Positions 34,627 to 42,540 of a stretch of 64,000 nt of DNA are shown piece after piece. The DNA is taken from assembly GCA_949878745.1 (NCBI GenBank), contig CATLBH010000006.1:1-64000 (forward strand). The letters are read 5' to 3'. The position numbers were made by a program, and so were the translations under genes. The DNA is from an uncultured Ruminiclostridium sp. GTDB lineage: Bacteria > Bacillota > Clostridia > Oscillospirales > Ruminococcaceae. The notes below the pieces were generated by a model, which saw only the letters and a list, made by a program, of their open reading frames with translations, had not been told where the DNA came from and ran no database searches. The number at the start of each line of letters is the position of its first letter. The stretch's first letter is position 1.

Positions 34627-34684
34627 TTCATTGGACAGACTATATCCAACTATAGTTTAAAAGCTGATCAGATGGAATACTACC

Positions 34685-34765
34685 ATGAATCTTTACGTCC
34701 ATGTCACCGATGAGGAAAAAGAGAAGGAAATGGAGAAGTTTGAGTTGGCCTTTGGCGGAACATAA
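34685..34765 (+). pseudogene. C-terminal tail of a tyrosine integrase
   Basis: The short reading frame MNLYVHVTDEEKEKEMEKFE is the typical end of Firmicute conjugative-element and phage tyrosine recombinases, after the lost catalytic tyrosine region. No upstream integrase frame remains. Its presence beside the rfbB remnant and an AT-rich orphan gene suggests a decayed mobile element. Too short for the ORF track. Confidence 0.5.
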
Positions 34766-34822
34766 TTGTATTGGTGCGGTCGTAAGTAAAAAAGTTCAAA
34801 AAAACCGATAAATAAAGGAGAA

Positions 34823-35221
34823 ATGAAAAATTATGAGATAATTTTCACTAATTTTGCGGCCTCAAATAATTACGGTATGATTTTCACACTAATGATGGCT
34901 TTTGACCAACAGTCTGATTGGGAGTACTTAGAGCACATAAAAAATATTTTTATTCCCTATGATACAGAATTCTATTATGTTGAACTAATAGCTTCTCAGG
35001 ATATTCGTTTGGAAAGTAATACGACCGAAAATCGTCTAAAATGCAAACCGTCTAAAAGAAACATATTTGACTCAAACCAACGACTTATAGACGATGACAA
35101 AAAATACAGATGTGTAAGCTATGAATGTGAAATATCGTTTGAAAATTATCTCAGAATTGATAATTCAGATAAATCTCCCGATGAAGCAGCACTATTGATA
35201 AAAGAAACTTTCAAAGTATAA
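34823..35221 (+). CDS. Hypothetical AT-rich accessory gene
   Basis: A 132-residue protein I do not recognise. It has no signal peptide or membrane helix; aromatic and acidic residues are frequent (FTLMMAFDQQSDWEYLEHIK, KYRCVSYECEISFENYLRID). Codons are clearly more AT-rich than in flanking genes, suggesting horizontal transfer. AAAGGAG lies only two bases before the ATG. It is preceded by the integrase tail, and a miniature element with a perfect target duplication sits directly after its stop. Confidence 0.6.
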   Translation: MKNYEIIFTNFAASNNYGMIFTLMMAFDQQSDWEYLEHIKNIFIPYDTEFYYVELIASQDIRLESNTTENRLKCKPSKRNIFDSNQRLIDDDKKYRCVSYECEISFENYLRIDNSDKSPDEAALLIKETFKV

Positions 35222-35231
35222 ATTTCAATTT

Positions 35232-35413
35232 ATGGCTATCCCTTTTACTCAGTTAAGTTATAGCGGTGATAAGTGCTATCTATGAAATTTTTTTACTAAA
35301 GTAAATCTATTATTGAAAAAAAGCGTATTTAAGGTAGAAAATAGTTTTTTAAAATTGGAGCAAACCCTTGTACAGTAACGATTTATGCTCACCTTAACCA
35401 AAGGGATAGCCAT
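35232..35413. mobile_element. Miniature inverted-repeat element with 10-bp target duplication
   Basis: A 182-bp non-coding element with perfect 14-bp inverted termini ATGGCTATCCCTTT / AAAGGGATAGCCAT (pairing extends imperfectly to GTTAAG/CTTAAC). The direct repeat ATTTCAATTT flanks it exactly (35222-35231 and 35414-35423). It is different from families A, E and H. A transposase elsewhere must have moved it. It accounts for most of the gap before the VOC gene. Confidence 0.8.
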
Positions 35414-35511
35414 ATTTCAATTTTGTTGGGCAGTGATTAACTCATGATAACTGACCGATTTTATATTTTAATTAGCTCAAATCAAAAATTTATTCAAAGG
35501 AAACGACACAT

Positions 35512-35898
35512 ATGAAAAATTACACTCAGGTTTATGTAAAAAACAGTTTAGAAGCGGCAAAAACATATTGTAAAGCCTTCGGTGCGGAAATAACGCTTGA
35601 AATGAAAAACGCCGCCGGAACCGAATTTGAGCATTGTGAATTATCGGTTAACGGCGAAGGTTTTTTGGCAATAGGCGAAGCAAAAAATCCTTGCGACATA
35701 GATTTTGTTCACAAAATGAAGTGGGAAACAATGACCTTTAACGTATTTGAAATGGGGTCGGAGGAGATCGTTAAACGCGCCTTTGACGTTTTGAGCGACG
35801 GCGGAGCTGTTATTGATGAAATTCATGAATTGCCGTGGAGCAAATGCTGCGCCACCGTTATTGATAAATACGGCGTTTGCTGGTGGATTGCCATTTAA
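35512..35898 (+). CDS. VOC/glyoxalase-fold protein
   Basis: A 128-residue protein with the vicinal oxygen chelate fold of the PhnB/3-demethylubiquinone type: TQVYVKNSLEAAKTYCKAFG opens the first beta-alpha-beta-beta-beta unit, and DKYGVCWWIAI closes the second. It is encoded alone. The reaction is unknown; such proteins include glyoxalase-like and antibiotic-resistance members. The ATG follows CAAAGGAAACGAC. Confidence 0.8.
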   Translation: MKNYTQVYVKNSLEAAKTYCKAFGAEITLEMKNAAGTEFEHCELSVNGEGFLAIGEAKNPCDIDFVHKMKWETMTFNVFEMGSEEIVKRAFDVLSDGGAVIDEIHELPWSKCCATVIDKYGVCWWIAI

Positions 35899-36059
35899 AC
35901 CGGTATGCTTGATTATATATTGATCTAAAGGAGCACCGCCCGATTTTTTCAATTCGAAAACAGTATCGGCATAAACATTATAATTTATAAATGTACCGTG
36001 CAAAACTCGCGGTACATTTTTTTTGCCCCCCAAAAAAAATAAATAATTTTTTAAAACCC

Positions 36060-36087
36060 TTGACATTTTTTCAAAAAAGAGTATAAT
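36060..36087 (+). promoter_or_regulatory. Promoter of the TetR-ABC operon
   Basis: TTGACA, 16-bp spacer, TATAAT. The stretch 35.9-36.06 kb holds only a short GTACCG..CGGTAC hairpin (35994-36015) followed by T's, a likely terminator for the VOC gene. Confidence 0.75.
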
Positions 36088-36097
36088 CTAAAACAGA

Positions 36098-36109
36098 TGT
36101 TTTAAAACA
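36098..36109. promoter_or_regulatory. Probable TetR operator
   Basis: Perfect palindrome TGTTTTAAAACA starting 11 bp after the -10 box and 26 bp before the regulator ATG, the expected place for autorepression. Confidence 0.55.
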
Positions 36110-36134
36110 CTTGATTTATTTAGAAAGGAACAAA

Positions 36135-36734
36135 ATGCCGCCGAAATCAAAATTTACAAGAGAAGAAATAATCGCCGCCGCCCTGGAAATAGCCTCCCAA
36201 CAGGATATATCCTGCGTTACCGCAAGAGCGGTGGGGGAAAAGCTGAACAGCTCCGCGCGCCCCATCTTCACCGTGTTCAAAAATATGGGAGAGGTCGTAT
36301 CGGAGGTAAAAAAAGCCGCGCGGGAAGCCTATGACGGATATATAAAAGAAGGTCTGAAAGAAGAAATTCATTTTAAGGGCGTGGGAAAAGCGTATATAAG
36401 GTTCGCCATGGAACAGCCCAAGCTTTTTCGGCTTCTTTTTATGTCGGAAACCGACTGCGGCGACGCCGTAAGCATACTTCCAATAATAGACGACAACTAT
36501 GACGATATACTGTCGTCCATTACCGACCAATACGGACTTCCCGAGAAGGACGCCCTCTCGCTGTACAGCCATTTATGGGTGTACACACACGGAATAGCCT
36601 CCCTTTGCGCCACAAAAACCGTTAAATTCAGCGAGGAAGAAATCAGCGATATGCTAACCGAGGTTTTTGTAAGCATTCTTATTAAAAAGAAAACCGAAAT
36701 CAACGAAAGGAACAAAGCTGATGATAAAAATTGA
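36135..36734 (+). CDS. TetR-family regulator
   Basis: A regulator of about 199 residues. The N-terminal helix-turn-helix includes FTREEIIAAALEIASQQDIS and CVTARAVGEKLNSSARPIF; the rest is a ligand-binding helical domain. The start at 36135 (after AGAAAGGAAC) is preferred over 36111. It overlaps the start of the ABC ATPase gene by 14 bases, so it heads a three-gene operon and most likely represses it through the palindrome at 36098. Confidence 0.88.
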   Translation: MPPKSKFTREEIIAAALEIASQQDISCVTARAVGEKLNSSARPIFTVFKNMGEVVSEVKKAAREAYDGYIKEGLKEEIHFKGVGKAYIRFAMEQPKLFRLLFMSETDCGDAVSILPIIDDNYDDILSSITDQYGLPEKDALSLYSHLWVYTHGIASLCATKTVKFSEEEISDMLTEVFVSILIKKKTEINERNKADDKN

Positions 36735-37413
36735 AAACATCGTAAAGTCCTACGGAGAAAAGGAAAATAAACAAACAATCCTCAAAAACATCTCACTTGA
36801 AATCAAGGACGGAGATCTTGTAGTAATATTGGGCGCGTCCGGATCGGGAAAATCCACGCTTCTCAACGTGGTATCGGGTCTCGAACGTCCCGACAGCGGA
36901 AAAATAAGCTACGGCGAAAAAGAGCTCACTTCCCTTTCCGACAGCGAGCTTACCGATTTTCGAAAAAACAATATCGGCTTTATTTTTCATCAATACTACC
37001 TTCTCCCCAATATGACCGCCGAGAAAAACGTCAAAATGGGAGCGGAGCTTGCGAACAACAAGGATTACGGAGAGATAATCGAGGCGGTGGGACTTGAAGA
37101 AAAAAAGCGCAAATACCCCTCCGAGCTAAGCGGCGGCGAACAACAGCGGGTGTCTATTGCCCGGGCGCTGGCTAAAAAGCCCAAGGTGCTTTTTATGGAC
37201 GAGCCCACAGGCGCGCTTGACGAAAAAACGGGACGTTCGGTTCTGGACTACATACTTCGCCTTCACAAAGAAAAAAATTTTACCGCCGTAATGGTAACAC
37301 ATAACGCCAATATCGCCGAAACCGCCAACACGATTATCAAAATGCAGAGCGGGGAAATCTGGGAAATCTTATCCAATGAAAGCCCCAAAACCGCTTATGA
37401 AATCGGCTGGTAA
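36721..37413 (+). CDS. ABC transporter ATP-binding protein (MacB/LolD type)
   Basis: A 230-residue ATPase with Walker [11 protein letters not shown]-loop HQYYLLPNM, signature [15 protein letters not shown], Walker [13 protein letters not shown] and switch histidine MVTHN. It drives the FtsX-type permease encoded next. This class exports or senses antimicrobial peptides, lipids or drugs rather than importing nutrients. Its start lies inside the TetR gene. Confidence 0.93.
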   Translation: MIKIENIVKSYGEKENKQTILKNISLEIKDGDLVVILGASGSGKSTLLNVVSGLERPDSGKISYGEKELTSLSDSELTDFRKNNIGFIFHQYYLLPNMTAEKNVKMGAELANNKDYGEIIEAVGLEEKKRKYPSELSGGEQQRVSIARALAKKPKVLFMDEPTGALDEKTGRSVLDYILRLHKEKNFTAVMVTHNANIAETANTIIKMQSGEIWEILSNESPKTAYEIGW

Positions 37414-37433
37414 CAAAGAGAGGATTTAAAAAA

Positions 37434-38600
37434 ATGGTAATAGGTATAAAAAATTCCCTAAAGCTTGCGGGAATTGCGATAATGTCATTTTGCGCGGTTT
37501 TTGTCTGCAATTTATTTTTAAATTTTAATTTGGATCTTGTACGGATCGAAAGCGAGCTGACCGCCGAGTACCAGACTATATTTTACGACGCCGTAACGGC
37601 TACGGGAAAAGTAGTAGCTTCCCTCAGCGGCGGATGCCTTCTTCTGACCTCGGTTGTTATGCTGATTTTTTACATAAAACAGTATATACATTCACACTCC
37701 AAGGAATTGGGAATTTTAAAGGCGTTGGGATACTCCAATTTGAAAATCGCTAAAGAGTTTTGGATATTTGGAATAAGCGTTTTTATGGGCGCTATAATCG
37801 GGTATTTCTCCTCCTTTCTGCTTATGCCCATGTTTTATGAAAAGCAGAATCAGGAAGGTATTCTGCCCGAAATAAGCATAAATTTTAATCTGATTCTGTT
37901 TTTGCTTCTGGTGATATTGCCTTCTATAACGTTCGCTTTTTTATCGGTGGCTTTTGCGTTTGTAAAATTGAAAAGACCTGTTATAAAGCTGCTTAAAGAA
38001 ATACCCGACATCAAAATAAAAAAATTTACCGATAAAAATACTCGGTCAAAAAAAGAGGCTTCTTTTCTGACCGAGCTTAGAAAAGCTACTTTAAAGAGCA
38101 AAAAAACGCTCGTGTTTCTTATCGCCTTCGCTTCATTCTGCTTCTCTTCAATGATGCAGATGTCTTTCAGTATGGACGAATTGGCGAGCGAAATGTTCGC
38201 GGTGATGATATTTATGATAGGAGTTGTTTTATCCTTCACTACCCTTTTTCTGGGAATTTCCACCGTAATAAGCGCCAACGGAAAAACGATCGCCATGCTT
38301 AAGGTGGAGGGTTACAGTACAGGACAGTGTGAAAAAGCTATTTTCGGAGGATACCGCCCGATAGCTTACATAGGATTCGCAATAGGCACCGCGTATCAAT
38401 ACGTTCTTCTTAAAATAATGGTCGAAGTCGTATTTGCGGACTTTGGGGAAACGGTCGATATTCCGGAGTACGGCTTCGATATTAAAGCCTTTATTATTTG
38501 CCTTATCGCTTTCGCTTTACTGTATGAAATCGTAATGAGATATTGCAGCGGGAAAATAAGAAAATGCCCCATAAAGCAGGTAATGGAAAGCGGAGAATAA
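37434..38600 (+). CDS. FtsX-like ABC permease
   Basis: A 388-residue permease with two FtsX halves; helices appear near 10-30, 60-82, 110-132, 150-175, 225-245, 255-280, 310-330 and 350-370. KELGILKALGYSNLKIAKEF is the conserved coupling segment of the first half and GKTIAMLKVEGYSTGQCEKA its counterpart in the second. No large extracellular domain of the MacB or BceB kind is present. Third gene of the TetR operon. The preceding spacing is 20 bases with AGAGAGG. Confidence 0.88.
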   Translation: MVIGIKNSLKLAGIAIMSFCAVFVCNLFLNFNLDLVRIESELTAEYQTIFYDAVTATGKVVASLSGGCLLLTSVVMLIFYIKQYIHSHSKELGILKALGYSNLKIAKEFWIFGISVFMGAIIGYFSSFLLMPMFYEKQNQEGILPEISINFNLILFLLLVILPSITFAFLSVAFAFVKLKRPVIKLLKEIPDIKIKKFTDKNTRSKKEASFLTELRKATLKSKKTLVFLIAFASFCFSSMMQMSFSMDELASEMFAVMIFMIGVVLSFTTLFLGISTVISANGKTIAMLKVEGYSTGQCEKAIFGGYRPIAYIGFAIGTAYQYVLLKIMVEVVFADFGETVDIPEYGFDIKAFIICLIAFALLYEIVMRYCSGKIRKCPIKQVMESGE

Positions 38601-38624
38601 TCGTTTTTATAAAACTTTTTCTTA

Positions 38625-38794
38625 GAACTTGTTCTCATAGGAGGGGACACGGATTTTCGCACATAATTTTTCCGAAAACAAGGAAAAATTATGCAGGCGG
38701 GCAGCTTAAGCGATAAGCCCGTCAAGAAATTTTGACGCAGTTAGCGGGAAAATTTGCCGAAAAGACGTGTGCTCATCCTATGAGAACAGTTTCT
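38625..38794. repeat. Family A miniature element, copy A2
   Basis: A 170-bp element, about 90 percent identical by eye to A1, with ends GAACTTGTTCTCATAGGA and AGAAACTGTTCTCATAGGA (from the other end). It is flanked by TA (38623-38624, 38795-38796). It sits between two convergent genes; its right end forms part of the TAA stop codon of the YihY-family gene. Confidence 0.75.
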
Positions 38795-39717
38795 TATTTG
38801 TTATTCTTTTCGCCGGGCTTTATCCGCGCCTTTATTCTCCCGATTTTCTTTATTTCCCTCCTGCGCTTCAGCATTGCGGCAAAGTCATGAACCCGAAGAA
38901 TATCGTTTATTTCCGCCCCCACAAATAAAATTATCATGCAAATATAAAGCCAGAGCAAAAAGAAAACGATCGCCGCAAGACTTCCGTATATGTTGGAGCG
39001 GCTCGCAAACATATCCATATAAAGGGAATACAGCGCCGAAAAGCCTACCCAGCCCACCGCGCTAACCACCGCGCCCGGAAGCTCGTTTCTGAACTTCGTT
39101 TTCCTTTCGGGTATGACGGTATATAAAAACATAAAAAATACCATTAAAAACCCGAAGCTCACCAGCCACCTTATTATCCTGACCGCGTTGGCGAGAGAGC
39201 CTAACGCGGGGACATACGTCATCAGCAGATTAAGTATCATATTGCCGAAAACCATAAGGAGCAAAACCACGACAAGCGCCGCTATGAAACCAACGGTATA
39301 AAACACCGCCGTCGCCCTCAGTTGAATATAACCGCGTTTTTCCGTAGTCTTATATACGGAGTTAAGACCGTAGATTATTCCCAGCACGCCCTTTGAACAG
39401 GACCATAAGGCGGCAATGGTGGTAATTGAAATAAGCGCGCCGGAACCCGTCTCCCCCGCCTCTCTCAATATTCCTTTAAGCAGCTCGCCTATAAGGGGGG
39501 AAAAAACTTCCATGGTCCAGCTTTCGATATTTTCGCCGCTGAAAAAAGGTATATATTTCAGCAGATTAAGAAACAGCATTAAAAAAGGAAAAATCGAAAT
39601 AAAGATGAAGAACGCCGACTGTGCGGCATAGGCGGAAAGATTATCCGAATCAAAGCGCCTTGAGATACGCTCTGTTGCGTAAACAAGCGTACCTATAACC
39701 TTTTTCGGCTTTTGCAT
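38794..39717 (-). CDS. YihY/BrkB family membrane protein
   Basis: A 307-residue inner-membrane protein with about six helices. SAQSAFFIFISIFPFLMLFL and the later SLAAIVFFLLWLYICMIILFVGAEIN are signatures of the BrkB/YihY family, once called RNase BN but now regarded as a transporter-like family of unknown substrate. It lies 18 bases after mreB in the same direction, so the two are probably co-transcribed. The final TAA includes TA plus the first base of element A2. Confidence 0.88.
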   Translation of the reverse strand: MQKPKKVIGTLVYATERISRRFDSDNLSAYAAQSAFFIFISIFPFLMLFLNLLKYIPFFSGENIESWTMEVFSPLIGELLKGILREAGETGSGALISITTIAALWSCSKGVLGIIYGLNSVYKTTEKRGYIQLRATAVFYTVGFIAALVVVLLLMVFGNMILNLLMTYVPALGSLANAVRIIRWLVSFGFLMVFFMFLYTVIPERKTKFRNELPGAVVSAVGWVGFSALYSLYMDMFASRSNIYGSLAAIVFFLLWLYICMIILFVGAEINDILRVHDFAAMLKRRREIKKIGRIKARIKPGEKNNK

Positions 39718-39735
39718 CGGATACCTCCCTTCTTA

Positions 39736-40755
39736 TTATTTATAACGGTAAAGCGAAATTTTTTCAAAGCCGTCAAGGAGCTCCTCCGAAAGGCTGAACG
39801 CCGCTTCAACGCCCTTTGCCACACATTCGAGAGGATTGTCGGCCAGATAACACGGAGCGCCTATCTTACTTTGTATATATTTATCCAAGCCCTTAAGCAG
39901 TGCGCCGCCGCCCGTCAGAACAATTCCGTTCGCCAAAATGTCTCCCACCAGCTCCGGCGGAGTGCGCTCCAGCACCGAACGTATCCCTGCGGTGATCTCT
40001 TCCACGTGATCGATAAGCGCTTCGTACAAATCCATCTCGTTAATCTCAACGCTTTCGGGAAGTCCCCTGAGCAGGTTGCGCCCCTTTACCGTCATTTTCA
40101 CGCCGGCGTCGGGCTCGAATACGTTGGCAAGGTGGATCTTAGCCTGTTCCGCAGTCTTTTCGCCTATAACAAGCTTGTATTTTGAAGAAATATACTTTAT
40201 TATCGACTCGTCAAATCTTGTTCCCGCGAGCTTTATGGAAGTATCCTTTACTATTCCGTTAAACGAAGTTATGGCGATATCGGTTGTTCCGCCTCCTATA
40301 TCAACTACCATAGCGCCCTTCGCCTGTGAAATATCAACTCCCGCGCCCAGAAGGGCGGCTATGGGCTCCTTTATTATAAAAACTTTTCTTGCCCCCGCCG
40401 AAAGCGCCGCTTCGATTACCGCACGGTTCTCCACATCGGTAATAAGCGAGGGAACGCATAGAATTATACGGGGCTTTAGCATCATACTGCTGCTTACTTT
40501 TTTTATAAAAGCGGAAACCATCGCCTCGGTAGTGATATTATCGGAAATAACGCCGTCCTTAAGAGGCTTCACCGCTATTATATATTCTGGAGTCCTGCCT
40601 ATCATTTTATATGCTTCTGAGCCTACCGCAAGAACCTTTTGCTTTTTTTTATCGTAAGCCACCACGCTCGGCTCATTGACTACTATTCCCTTCCCCCCTA
40701 TGGTTATGATTGTATTGGCCGTTCCAAGATCTATCCCTACGTCCACCGATGACAT
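39736..40755 (-). CDS. mreB: Rod shape-determining actin homolog MreB/Mbl
   Basis: A bacterial actin of 339 residues that guides lateral wall synthesis. Nucleotide-binding blocks are VDVGIDLGTANTIITIGGKG, MVVDIGGGTTDIAITS and GIVLTGGGALLKGLD. The N-terminal amphipathic helix is very short. It is not next to mreC/mreD, more like the Mbl or MreBH paralogs of Firmicutes. The ATG follows GGAAGTGGCG. Element A3 occupies the region upstream, so the promoter must be inside the element or further up in the cca operon. Confidence 0.93.
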   Translation of the reverse strand: MSSVDVGIDLGTANTIITIGGKGIVVNEPSVVAYDKKKQKVLAVGSEAYKMIGRTPEYIIAVKPLKDGVISDNITTEAMVSAFIKKVSSSMMLKPRIILCVPSLITDVENRAVIEAALSAGARKVFIIKEPIAALLGAGVDISQAKGAMVVDIGGGTTDIAITSFNGIVKDTSIKLAGTRFDESIIKYISSKYKLVIGEKTAEQAKIHLANVFEPDAGVKMTVKGRNLLRGLPESVEINEMDLYEALIDHVEEITAGIRSVLERTPPELVGDILANGIVLTGGGALLKGLDKYIQSKIGAPCYLADNPLECVAKGVEAAFSLSEELLDGFEKISLYRYK

Positions 40756-40795
40756 AACGCCACTTCCTTTCAGTTGTTTCCGCTTTTATTTTTTA

Positions 40796-41146
40796 GAAAC
40801 TGTTCCATCAGGGATTGGCGCACGTCTATTCGGCATATTTTGCCGCTGACTTGCGTTTTGTCATTTGCTTTGTTGTCGGCGCATCCTTGCGCCGACTTTG
40901 GGCAAATTACTAATACTAATCCCTCTTTAAACTGTTGGATTAGTGTTTCGGAGGCAATCCCTTTTTATACCAATCCCTTTTTTTAACTGACGAAATACAC
41001 ACAGTTTAAAAAGGGATTGGTATAACACATCGTGCGTTAAAAATCCTTGACTGGCTTATCGCGTAAGCTGCCCGCCTGCGGATTTTTGCCTTGCCATCAA
41101 CAAAATATGCTCGAAAATCCCGCACACCATTCCTATTGGAACAATT
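40796..41146 (-). repeat. Family A miniature element A3, carrying element H4
   Basis: The outer ends are GAAACTGTTCCATCAGGGAT and AATTGTTCCAATAGGAATGG (from the other end), flanked by TA. Interior blocks match A4 and A2, for example GCAGGCGGGCAGCTTACGCG and GATAAGCC on the minus strand. Without H4 the sequence GGCAAATTACTA-AACACATCG lines up with the uninterrupted GGCAAATGACCGAACACCTCG of A4. It provides the last few codons and the stop of the CCA enzyme. Confidence 0.68.
40914..41022 (+). repeat. Family H two-hairpin element H4
   Basis: CTAATCC..GGATTAG, linker TGTTTCGGAGGC, then a lengthened second hairpin TATACCAATCCC..GGGATTGGTATA. It is very close to H2 (first 40 bases differ by one) and inserted within A3. 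Confidence 0.72.
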
Positions 41147-42539
41147 TATTATTATTTTCCTTTAAATATATTATAAGCTCGTCATGTGTATTCAAACACT
41201 TTTCCTCAATCACGGCGTTAAGCAAAAAATCAAGCGCTTTACCTATGTCGGCTCCCTTGTATCCCATCTTTACAATATCGTTTCCGTTTACCTCAAGGTT
41301 CTTTAAAGAAAAACACTCTTTTTCCTTCAATATATTTTCCGCCGTGCTTTTCGCTTGGTTATAAACGGGAATACGGTTCATTGCCACCCTCGCCTTAGCG
41401 TAATCGTCGGCTATATGAACCTTAAGAAGATCAAAATACCCTTCTTCGCCGAATCTCATAAGATGTTTCTTTATCATTATCGGGTCGTCATTCATTACCA
41501 TATCGTGACGCTCTACCAAAAAAAGGGTCTTTTTAATCGTTGCGCCGTCATAGCGCAGCTTCTCCATGGTTTTTCGGCAAATATCTCCGCTAACGGAAGC
41601 GTGACCCTTAAAATGCCCCTCGCCGTTATAGAATTTATAACAAAACGGCTTTCCCAGATCGTGAAAAAGCATAGCGAGCCTTAAATAAGGTATCGGCTCA
41701 ATTCCGCATAAAGCGGCTATGGTATGCTCCCACACATCGCGGTCGTGATAATGTGTATGCTGCTCAAAACCGACGCATTTATTTATTTCCGGAATAATTA
41801 CCGAAAAAACATCGCTGTATTCTCTGAGCACCGAGGCTAAATATTCCGCGTTTCCGCAAAGAATTCTTGTAAGCTCGGAGCTTAACCTTTCGGGGGATAT
41901 TTCCTTCAGAAGGTTCTTTTTTTTATGAATCGCGCTTTTGGTACCGCTTTCGGGAAGAAATCCGTACAACGCCATAAAACGCAATCCGCGCATTATCCTA
42001 AGAGCGTCCTCCTCAAACCGTTTTTCGGCGTCGCCCACACAGCGAAGCTCCATTGTTTCAATGTCGCCGATACCGTTGTAAGGATCGATGATCGCTCCGT
42101 CCCGTGAGCAGGCTATGGCGTTTACGGTAAAATCCCGCCGCTTCAAATCCTCCTCAAGGCTTCGGGTAAAACTTACGTTTTCGGGGTGTCGAAAGTCCTT
42201 ATATTCCCCGTCGGTACGAAAAGCGGTGATTTCTACGGTGCCACGCTCCGAGATAACGGTTACGGTACCGTGTTTTATTCCCGTTTCCAGGATCTTCATA
42301 CCCTCGAATACCCGCTTTATTTCCTCCGGCCCGGCGGAGGTGGTAACGTCGTAATCGGAAACCGAAAGCCCCATAAGAGGATTGCGCACGCAGCCGCCTA
42401 TGCCGTAAGCCTTATAGCCCGCGTCTTCAAGCCTTTTTAATATTTCTTCCACAAATTTCGGAAGCCTGATTTTTTTTATCATTCCTGTTCTCTGAAAAAG
42501 TGCGCCGATGCCTGACCCGTTTTCGGGGGACATTGACAT
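41133..42539 (-). CDS. cca: CCA-adding tRNA nucleotidyltransferase
   Basis: Adds or repairs the CCA end of tRNAs; 468 residues in this frame. The class II nucleotidyltransferase head has GIGGCVRNPLMGLSVSDYDV (metal-binding DxD), followed by RRDFTVNAIACSRDG and an HD domain (HDRDVWEHTIAAL, MLFHDLGKPFCY). The frame opens two bases after the deaminase stop. Homologs start near MIKKIRLPKFVEEIL, so ATG 42482 is a real alternative; neither has a good ribosome site. The C-terminal residues KLFQ and the stop codon come from element A3, so the end has been replaced. Confidence 0.92.
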   Translation of the reverse strand: MSMSPENGSGIGALFQRTGMIKKIRLPKFVEEILKRLEDAGYKAYGIGGCVRNPLMGLSVSDYDVTTSAGPEEIKRVFEGMKILETGIKHGTVTVISERGTVEITAFRTDGEYKDFRHPENVSFTRSLEEDLKRRDFTVNAIACSRDGAIIDPYNGIGDIETMELRCVGDAEKRFEEDALRIMRGLRFMALYGFLPESGTKSAIHKKKNLLKEISPERLSSELTRILCGNAEYLASVLREYSDVFSVIIPEINKCVGFEQHTHYHDRDVWEHTIAALCGIEPIPYLRLAMLFHDLGKPFCYKFYNGEGHFKGHASVSGDICRKTMEKLRYDGATIKKTLFLVERHDMVMNDDPIMIKKHLMRFGEEGYFDLLKVHIADDYAKARVAMNRIPVYNQAKSTAENILKEKECFSLKNLEVNGNDIVKMGYKGADIGKALDFLLNAVIEEKCLNTHDELIIYLKENNNKLFQ

Positions 42540-42540
42540 T

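Noticed and set aside
127-41022. Repeated H elements as a CRISPR or attachment-site system
   Set aside because: Copies are kilobases apart, lack regular spacers and cas genes, and fit miniature inserted elements.
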